From positions 1 through 64,000 of the forward strand of contig JAHCHP010000016.1 in the NCBI GenBank assembly GCA_026129765.1: a stretch of 64,000 nt of DNA, in the 5' to 3' direction. Under the pieces are notes generated by a model that had not been told where the DNA came from, searched no databases, and was given only the letters and a program-made list of their open reading frames with translations. The DNA comes from Fimbriimonadia bacterium. GTDB taxonomy: Bacteria > Armatimonadota > Fimbriimonadia > Fimbriimonadales > GBS-DC. Position numbers and translations under genes: made by a program. Positions 58,733 to 64,000 of this stretch are shown here, one piece after another (position 1 is the first letter of the stretch; the number at the start of each line of letters is the position of its first letter).

Positions 58733-59863
58733 CTAAACAACACTGGATGACAACTCCTCAAACAATTGTGCGTAGCGTTGAAGCATGCCCTCCAGCGAAT
58801 ACTCTTGGATCGCTCGTTGGCGCGCGGTTTCGCCCATGCGCTGTCGCAAAGCAGAATCTCTGAGGAGTTGGAGCAGGTTCTGCGTGAGCGGTTCCGCCTC
58901 GCCCGCCTGCGAAAAGAAGCCAGTTTCTCCCTGTAAAATCACATCTCGCACGCCCCCGACATCGGTCGCGACTGCAGGCGCGCCGCAAGCGTTCGCTTCC
59001 AGAATCGTCAAGGGCATCGCCTCCGAGTGCGAGGTGAGCAGCAAGAGATCAAACCTTTGGTGCCATGCCGCCGGGTCCGATGTCGCGCCGGGCAGCGTAA
59101 AATGAGCCTGCAGACCACGCCGTTCGATTTCTGCCAAAGTCGGTTCCCGTTCTGAGCCGTCGCCCACGATCACAAAATGCGCCTTCTCACCCGCAGCCAA
59201 TACGCGGCTCGCCACCTCCACGAAGAGCGGCAGGTTCTTAACGGGCTTCAGATGCGCGATTAAGCCGACCACTGGGCAGTCGGCGGGTAATCCCGCCTCT
59301 GCGCGCGCCTGCAACCGGTCTTTGGAAGGGTGGAACCGCGACAAGTTAATACCGTTGGGAATAATCTGGAACTTCTCAGGCGGGCAGCGCGTGATGCCCT
59401 CCCAATAGTGCTGGTGAGACGGCGACAGCGCGATCAAGCGATCGGCAGAGGGCGCGGCAAAACGGGTTGCGACACCCACGCTTTTCTTCTGCAATCGCGT
59501 CGTGTGGAACCCGATGACCAAGCGCGGAGCCAACCTCAACTTCCGGAGCGCGCCGCTCCAAAAACAAGCCAGCGCATTCTCGGTCGTGAAAATGATATGA
59601 GGCTTATCCTGCTTCGCCAATTTTCGCAAGCGGGCAAACAGCCATGGGTCCGAACGCGACTTCGCCAAACGGGTATGGGTCCGAATACCCTTTTCCGCCA
59701 GTTCCTCTCCAAACGCGCCCGGCTCATAGAGCCAGACCGAAATCGGCTCGAAGCGGTCTTCCGGCAAGTGGGTCATAATCTGCGCGATGACCCGCTCCGC
59801 GCCGCCGATGTTATCCAGCGCGGTTCTGACAAACCAGATGCGTATCCGTTCTTGATGGTTCAT
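58733..59863 (-). CDS. glycosyltransferase family 4
   Basis: A 376-residue GT-B enzyme. The N-terminal domain begins IWFVRTALDNIGGAERVIAQ, and the C-terminal nucleotide-sugar domain has GLIAHLKPVKNLPLFVEVA, FVIVGDGSEREPTL, LTSHSEAMPLTILEANACG and the Ex7E motif region EANACGAPAVAT. The ATG at 59863 overlaps the stop of the upstream glycosyltransferase by 4 nt; the frame to 59989 is not needed. It probably transfers a sugar in the synthesis of a surface polysaccharide or glycolipid. Confidence 0.92.
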   Translation of the reverse strand: MNHQERIRIWFVRTALDNIGGAERVIAQIMTHLPEDRFEPISVWLYEPGAFGEELAEKGIRTHTRLAKSRSDPWLFARLRKLAKQDKPHIIFTTENALACFWSGALRKLRLAPRLVIGFHTTRLQKKSVGVATRFAAPSADRLIALSPSHQHYWEGITRCPPEKFQIIPNGINLSRFHPSKDRLQARAEAGLPADCPVVGLIAHLKPVKNLPLFVEVASRVLAAGEKAHFVIVGDGSEREPTLAEIERRGLQAHFTLPGATSDPAAWHQRFDLLLLTSHSEAMPLTILEANACGAPAVATDVGGVRDVILQGETGFFSQAGEAEPLTQNLLQLLRDSALRQRMGETARQRAIQEYSLEGMLQRYAQLFEELSSSVV

Positions 59864-61089
59864 TTTGAAAGAAGGGCTGCTTTTCGCGCCTGAAGCGATT
59901 CCAAGAACTGTTTCGGCTCTTTGGAAACGATCTCCGGCGAATAATGGTCTCGAATAAACTGCTGTCCCGCGCGCTGCATATGGGTCCAATGCGCCTCATC
60001 GGTTAAGACCTTCGCCACGCCCTTCGCAAAGGCTTCCGGCTCGTCCGCGACCCAAACGCCGTCGTTCTCCAAACCCTGCGCGCCGATCTGGGTCGAAACA
60101 CAGGGCATGCCGACACTCAGCATATCTAAAATTTTGATTCGGATTCCGCCCCCAATCAGCAGCGGGATAATGCAGGCGCGGGACTTCTGCAAAGCGGGTG
60201 TTAAATCCTCCAAGAAGCCTTCCACCTGGATATTGCGCGTCCCATGCAAAGCGCGTATCGAAGCGGGCGGGTCAGCGCCAATAATTCGCCATTGCGCGTT
60301 GGGGACCTTCGCCAACACGCGGTCCCAAACCTGCTCCGCAAACCAGAGCGTGCCGTGGGTGCGAGTCTCTTCCAAGCGTCCTAAACTGATGACGGTTGGG
60401 TCTGCCTGCGCGAAGGTCGTGACGGGCGGCTCCGCCACTTCCATCGGTCGCCGGAAAATATGGATTGGGGTTTTCACGCCATCCGACTGCAGAATCTCCC
60501 GGTCCCGCTCCGATAGGGCGATCACGCCATCCATCCGGTTCAAAATGTTCGTTTCAAACTGCCGGAGACGCTGGGTCTCGCGCGCGGCTGCCCATCGCTG
60601 CAAACGACTGCTTGAACTCTCGGCATAGCGCGCAAAGATCTCCCACTCCACATTCGCTTCGGTACAGACCTTGATGGCAGAATGATCCCGCGCCAGTTCC
60701 CAATAGCGAGTCGTCGCCAGATGATTGTAATGCAGCACATCGTATTCGTTCTCGCCCAGCCAGCGCTGGTAAAGCTCGATCATGGCAGGCTGCCAAAACT
60801 TCTGCACGCGAAACGGGTAAGGGGTCATCATGGCGCGCGCGAACTGGAGCAACTGCTTGGAGCGATGGCGGTTGAATTTGAGGGGCATCGGCACACATTC
60901 TATTTTGCGGCAGATGGATTTTAGATGCTCTTTCAAGCGGTGAGGGACCTCGGTTTCGGTCTGGTCGTAGAAGGTGAGCAAATCGACTTGCGCAAATTGG
61001 GAATAGACCCGCAACTCGTCCAGACCTCGCCTCTGCCCCCCTGAAACCGGCGGATAGGGGTTGGAAGCGGTGATAAACAGCACCCTCAT
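59860..61089 (-). CDS. glycosyltransferase family 4
   Basis: A 409-residue GT-B protein, first of a two-gene operon with the next GT4. Features: ITASNPYPPVSGGQRRGLDE at the N-terminus, DVLHYNHLATTRYWELARDH, SLGRLEETRTHGTLWFAEQV, WRIIGADPPASIRAL and IIPLLIGGGIRIKILDMLSVG, where IRIK plus the conserved Glu/Asp region bind the donor. TATAAT lies 6 nt before the ATG on the minus strand, so the mRNA may be leaderless. Confidence 0.92.
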   Translation of the reverse strand: MRVLFITASNPYPPVSGGQRRGLDELRVYSQFAQVDLLTFYDQTETEVPHRLKEHLKSICRKIECVPMPLKFNRHRSKQLLQFARAMMTPYPFRVQKFWQPAMIELYQRWLGENEYDVLHYNHLATTRYWELARDHSAIKVCTEANVEWEIFARYAESSSSRLQRWAAARETQRLRQFETNILNRMDGVIALSERDREILQSDGVKTPIHIFRRPMEVAEPPVTTFAQADPTVISLGRLEETRTHGTLWFAEQVWDRVLAKVPNAQWRIIGADPPASIRALHGTRNIQVEGFLEDLTPALQKSRACIIPLLIGGGIRIKILDMLSVGMPCVSTQIGAQGLENDGVWVADEPEAFAKGVAKVLTDEAHWTHMQRAGQQFIRDHYSPEIVSKEPKQFLESLQARKAALLSK

Positions 61090-61095
61090 ACCGCA

Positions 61096-61101
61096 ATTAT
61101 A
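61096..61101 (-). promoter_or_regulatory. -10 box of the glycosyltransferase pair, leaderless spacing
   Basis: TATAAT on the minus strand, then 6 nt (TGCGGT), then ATG at 61089. Confidence 0.5.
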
Positions 61102-61132
61102 CCTCGACCCGCCTCCGATTTCCCAGAAAAAC

Positions 61133-61162
61133 TTGACTTCCTTCCCACAAAACCTTCATAAT
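61133..61162 (+). promoter_or_regulatory. promoter of the osmolyte transporter fusion, leaderless spacing
   Basis: TTGACT (61133-61138), 18-nt spacer, CATAAT (61157-61162), then 7 nt and ATG at 61170. No Shine-Dalgarno. Confidence 0.6.
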
Positions 61163-61169
61163 AATAGCC

Positions 61170-62675
61170 ATGCGCGCTCTACGTTTCTTTCTGATGATGG
61201 CGGGGCTTATGCTTCTCTCGCTCGCGTCTCTGCCCGCTCAAACGGTGGTGATCGGCTCCAAGAAGTTCACCGAGTCATATGTGCTGGGCGAAATCGCAAA
61301 AGCCGCGCTCGCAGAATCAGGCATCCCCTCCGAACACAAACAGGGCATGGGCGGCACGATTATTTTATGGGGCGCGCTGAAAAAGGGCGAAATTACGCTC
61401 TATCCTGAGTATACCGGCACGATTGCGGAAGAGATTCTGAAGTCGAAAGAGAAGTTGACCCTTGCGCAGATTCGGGACGCGCTGAAACCAATGAAAATCG
61501 GCGCGATGGACGAACTGGGTTTCAATAACACCTACGCGCTCTGCATGCGACGAGATCAAGCGGAGCAGTTAAGAATCCGAACCATCAGCGATTTGCGCAA
61601 TCATCCCGATGTGAAGGTCGGGGTCACCCACGAGTTTCTGGAACGGCAGGATGGTTGGAAACCGCTCAGCAGCCGTTATGGTCTCGCTATAAGGGATGTG
61701 AAGGCGGTGGATCACGGAATCGGTTATCTCGCGCTAAAAAAAGGTGAGATCGACTTAAAAGATGCCTATTCCACCGACGCGAAAATCGCCGAGTATGACC
61801 TGGTGACCCTGCAAGATGATTTGGAATTCTTTCCCCAATACAAGGCAGTGTTTCTGTACCGGTTGGACGCGAACCCCGAAATCGCAACGGCTCTGCAAAC
61901 GCTCTCTCAAACGATTGACGAAACGCGGATGATCCAGTTGAACGCGGCAGCCGAACAGTCCAAGAACTATACCCGCGCCGCCGCCCTCTACTTTAGCGAT
62001 CAAGCGCGCCAAAAGGTGGAACAGCAGCAGGAATCGTGGGTGACGACCACGTTCAAACGGGTTATGGAGCATCTGAGCCTGGTCACGCAATCGATGATTT
62101 TGGCGATTCTGGTGGGAATTCCGCTGGGAATCTTCGCGAGCCGCCGCGGCTTTCTGAGCCAAGCGATCTTCAGCCTGACCGGCGTGATTCAGACGATTCC
62201 CTCCCTCGCGCTATTGGCGTTGCTGGTATCGGTTCCCTTCTTGGGGCTGACTCCCAAAACCGCGATTCTCGCGCTGTTTCTCTACAGTTTGCTGCCCATC
62301 ACGCGCAACACTGCAACCGGTTTACAAGATATTCCCGCCTCACTGCGCGAATCGGCAGAGGCGTTGGGTCTGCCTCCTGCAGCGCAATTGTTCAAGGTTT
62401 ACCTGCCCCTGGCGTCCCGCTCAATATTGGCAGGCATCAAGACCAGCGCGATTATCAATGTCGGGACCGCCACGCTTGCCGCGTTAATCGGGGCAGGCGG
62501 TTTGGGACAGCCGATCATCAGCGGTTTGAATCTGAACGACTATAAAACGATTCTGCAGGGCGCAATCCCAACGGCTCTACTCGCGCTGCTCATCCAGGCG
62601 TTCTTCGATGGATTAGACCGGGTAATCATTCCGAAAGGCTTGCGTCTGCGCGATTTGCAGGGCAGATCGGGATGA
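61170..62675 (+). CDS. osmoprotectant ABC transporter: substrate-binding domain fused N-terminally to a permease
   Basis: The 501-residue protein begins with a hydrophobic signal (FLMMAGLMLLSLASLPAQ). It continues as an OpuAC/OsmX-type binding domain (VVIGSKKFTESYVLGEIAKA, GALKKGEITLYPEYTGTIAE, LKKGEIDLKDAYSTDAKIAE). From about residue 290 it becomes an ABC permease (LVTQSMILAILVGIPLGIFA, IPSLALLALLVSVPFLG). The EAA loop is PASLRESAEALGLPPAAQLF. It would import glycine betaine, choline or carnitine. Known permease-SBP fusions that I recall have the opposite order. No ATPase gene is adjacent. Confidence 0.9.
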   Translation: MRALRFFLMMAGLMLLSLASLPAQTVVIGSKKFTESYVLGEIAKAALAESGIPSEHKQGMGGTIILWGALKKGEITLYPEYTGTIAEEILKSKEKLTLAQIRDALKPMKIGAMDELGFNNTYALCMRRDQAEQLRIRTISDLRNHPDVKVGVTHEFLERQDGWKPLSSRYGLAIRDVKAVDHGIGYLALKKGEIDLKDAYSTDAKIAEYDLVTLQDDLEFFPQYKAVFLYRLDANPEIATALQTLSQTIDETRMIQLNAAAEQSKNYTRAAALYFSDQARQKVEQQQESWVTTTFKRVMEHLSLVTQSMILAILVGIPLGIFASRRGFLSQAIFSLTGVIQTIPSLALLALLVSVPFLGLTPKTAILALFLYSLLPITRNTATGLQDIPASLRESAEALGLPPAAQLFKVYLPLASRSILAGIKTSAIINVGTATLAALIGAGGLGQPIISGLNLNDYKTILQGAIPTALLALLIQAFFDGLDRVIIPKGLRLRDLQGRSG

Positions 62676-62710
62676 TTGGGGGCGGGGTGGTCAAAAACTT
62701 CTAATGAGAC

Positions 62711-62740
62711 TTGACAAATCGGTCTGGTATAAAGTATACT
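62711..62740 (+). promoter_or_regulatory. strong promoter of the antitoxin and PIN remnant
   Basis: TTGACA (62711-62716), 18-nt spacer, TATACT (62735-62740), about 60 nt before the ATG at 62801. Confidence 0.65.
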
Positions 62741-62800
62741 TGTTGAGCGTAGAATTCAGATAGAATCGTCTTACAATCTAACCATCGGAAAGATATTTTT

Positions 62801-63034
62801 ATGCCTGTACTTAAAGTCAAACCGGAGCAAATAGTGGAGTTGGTAGAACAACTTTCGCCCGAAGAACGCTTAGAGATATTGCTTAAGTTAGCGCAACCCG
62901 CGCGTGAGCGAATGAAAGCGCATCGCGAGTTCGCGAGTCAGCGTCTGCGCGAAATAGCGGCTGAACGAGGATTAGATTGGGATGATCTAACCGAAGAAGC
63001 GCGAGAAACCTTCGTTGACAACCTTATTACATGA
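62801..63034 (+). CDS. antitoxin-like small protein upstream of a broken PIN gene
   Basis: A 77-residue, helical, charged protein (KVKPEQIVELVEQLSPEERL, RERMKAHREFASQRLREIAA, WDDLTEEARETFVDNLI) of a type that commonly precedes PIN-family toxins. GGAAAGA precedes the ATG and a strong promoter lies upstream. Its frame is intact while the toxin gene 3 nt downstream carries stops, so it is now an orphan antitoxin. Confidence 0.75.
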   Translation: MPVLKVKPEQIVELVEQLSPEERLEILLKLAQPARERMKAHREFASQRLREIAAERGLDWDDLTEEARETFVDNLIT

Positions 63035-63037
63035 ACC

Positions 63038-63451
63038 ATGAGTGTGCCCACCCGAGCTGTATTCGTCGTCAACTTGCTGTTTTCCTAAGTTGGTTCGCAA
63101 GGCTCAACTAATTCGTGTGTAGAATGAGCGCGCGAGCAACGGATAGTTAGTCTATCTTGTGATGAAATACTCGGCACTCTTGCCATAAAACTAACACGAA
63201 AATTGAGTTTTGACCGAGAACGTGGAGTAGATGTTTTGGAAGACTTACTCAGCTTTACAACCTTGGCTCTGCTGCCGGATACAATCCCTCTTGTGTCAGG
63301 CGATCAGGAAGATGACGTTGTTATAGCTTGCGCTTCAGTTAGTGAAAGCCATTATATTGTTTCTGGCGATAAAAAACATCTTCTCCCATTAAAAACTTAC
63401 AAGAACATTCAGATCATTAGCCCATCTGAGTTCTTGTTAAAAACACGCTAA
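63038..63451 (+). pseudogene. decayed PIN-family toxin (COG1569-like)
   Basis: Reading from ATG 63038 in one frame gives VPTRAVFVVNLLFS, TAA (63086), then VGSQGSTNSCVE, TGA (63125), then ARERRIVSLSCDEILGTLAI and an intact C-terminal part to 63451 with VSGDQEDDVVIACASVS and HYIVSGDKKHLLPLKTYKNI. That is the order of a PIN domain toxin. Two in-frame stops break it, and the first catalytic Asp (expected VFDTN) reads VFVVN. The frame is kept, so decay is recent. Its AT-richer sequence fits the other toxin modules. Confidence 0.85.
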
Positions 63452-63540
63452 ATTCGTCGCTCGCCTCTAAATTTGTTGCGTCCTAAAGGACTAAGGGAGC
63501 CTGCTGTATGCCCAATTATCTAATGACTAAAGGCAAAGCA

Positions 63541-63568
63541 TCAGCAAAGACAGAGATTCGTCCTCCAG
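63541..63568 (-). repeat. family A repeat, degenerate copy on the minus strand
   Basis: On the minus strand CTGGAGGACGAATCTCTGTC is followed by TTTGC, matching the family A order GGAGGGCGAAGCTCCGTCTTCGCC at most positions. Confidence 0.5.
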
Positions 63569-63585
63569 CCTCGAATTTTTTGTTT

Positions 63586-64000
63586 TCACCCCAGTTTCTT
63601 CAGTTTATCGGCATAACGCAGCGCGGTATCCACAAAGGTCGCGTGTGACCATGTGAGCGGCGCGACGGATAAAGGCTCGCCAGTAAAGGGATGCATCTGC
63701 TCAGGCATGACGCCGGTCGGCATCGACCATTTCATACACCACTCTAACAGTTGGCGCGGGCGCTCCAAATCGCTGAGGGTACGCGCCACCATAATCTGGT
63801 AATCCGCCAGCCACAAGGTGCAGATAAACCATGGATTGCCCGGCGCTTGCTCGGTCTGCCGGAAATAGTAGTCGCCTTCATAACGCGCCATGCCGCCCAC
63901 CTCGCCCGGAACCCAGAGACGCTGCTGCAATACCTCTACCGTAGATTTCACCGCCGAGTCCTCTGGCGAAAACATCCCGATAAGCGGCACAATCATCACG
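63586..64000 (-). CDS. GH15 (glucoamylase-type) glycoside hydrolase, C-terminal part (cut by right edge)
   Basis: The last ~137 residues of a longer protein: LIGMFSPEDSAVKSTVEVLQ, GGMARYEGDYYFRQ, NPWFICTLWLADYQIMVART, LEWCMKWSMPTGVMPEQMHP, and APLTWSHATFVDTALRY. The NPWFxCTLWLADY, PTGVMPEQ and PLTWSHA elements are typical of the (alpha/alpha)6 barrel of GH15 glucoamylases and trehalases. The frame stays open to the edge, so the start lies outside. It would release glucose from alpha-glucans or trehalose. Confidence 0.85.
   Translation of the reverse strand, partial: VMIVPLIGMFSPEDSAVKSTVEVLQQRLWVPGEVGGMARYEGDYYFRQTEQAPGNPWFICTLWLADYQIMVARTLSDLERPRQLLEWCMKWSMPTGVMPEQMHPFTGEPLSVAPLTWSHATFVDTALRYADKLKKLG

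Noticed and set aside
63125-63127. TGA in the PIN gene as a selenocysteine codon
   Set aside because: A TAA stop precedes it, the catalytic Asp is lost, and PIN toxins are not selenoproteins; decay explains it better despite SelB in the window.

Overview
The window is a moderately GC-rich, gene-dense piece of a bacterial chromosome with about 57 protein genes and one tRNA-Leu(UAA). LptB with an OstA-like protein, a lipoprotein, TatA and a cytochrome b indicate a diderm, LPS-type envelope and aerobic or at least respiratory metabolism. Three secreted proteins end in dockerin-like repeats of the form VDDxDLLxVLFxFG, which I associate with Armatimonadota and some PVC-type bacteria. Armatimonadota is my best guess at the phylum, as an inference only. 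GlmS, SelB, PolA, FliL, PilB, RsfS, NadD, TrpA and a Sua5 start are core genes. No phage, IS element, rRNA or CRISPR array was seen.

Layout. 1-12 kb: Sua5 N-terminus (cut by the edge), a mosaic of intergenic repeats, acyl-CoA dehydrogenase, a dockerin-like secreted protein, the OstA/LptB pair, a PQQ-propeller protein, a PhyH dioxygenase, an esterase, a zinc-type dehydrogenase, SelB and a solitary FliL. 12-24 kb: GlmS with a SIS-domain protein and an unknown nuclease-like protein, PilB, an XRE-ImmA/IrrE plus PIN toxin-antitoxin module, a Tat-exported alkaline phosphatase, an SGNH-like dockerin protein, dihydrolipoyl dehydrogenase and tRNA-Leu. 24-34 kb: TrpA, a divergent ProA, NadD, RsfS, a TPR protein, an AIF-like flavoprotein, an E2 acyltransferase, GH1 beta-glucosidase with DUF72, and a pfkB-tatA-secG string. 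34-44 kb: a large secreted protein, VapBC, a GHL10 hydrolase, an unusual cytochrome b-c fusion, AIM24 with a Ycf46-type AAA ATPase, and a Uma2 nuclease. 44-64 kb: PolA, a tandem YHS protein, an STN-like secreted protein, an Idh/MocA oxidoreductase, an Rpn-type nuclease, an agarase-like hydrolase opposite a lipoprotein and MFS-HEAT fusion, an HxlR/protoglobin pair, two glycosyltransferases, an osmolyte transporter fusion, a decayed PIN toxin with intact antitoxin, and the end of a GH15 enzyme.

How it works together. Several glycoside hydrolases (GH1, GH15, GHL10, agarase-like, a large putative one), sugar kinases or oxidoreductases and an MFS carrier suggest a saccharide-degrading heterotroph. 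AT-richer accessory pieces (XRE/PIN, VapBC, HxlR/protoglobin, the PIN remnant) sit between housekeeping genes. Two further features stand out. A cytochrome b keeps one haem pair and PEWY but lacks the ligands of the second haem. Many start codons lie 6-8 nt after a -10 box, which implies leaderless mRNAs.
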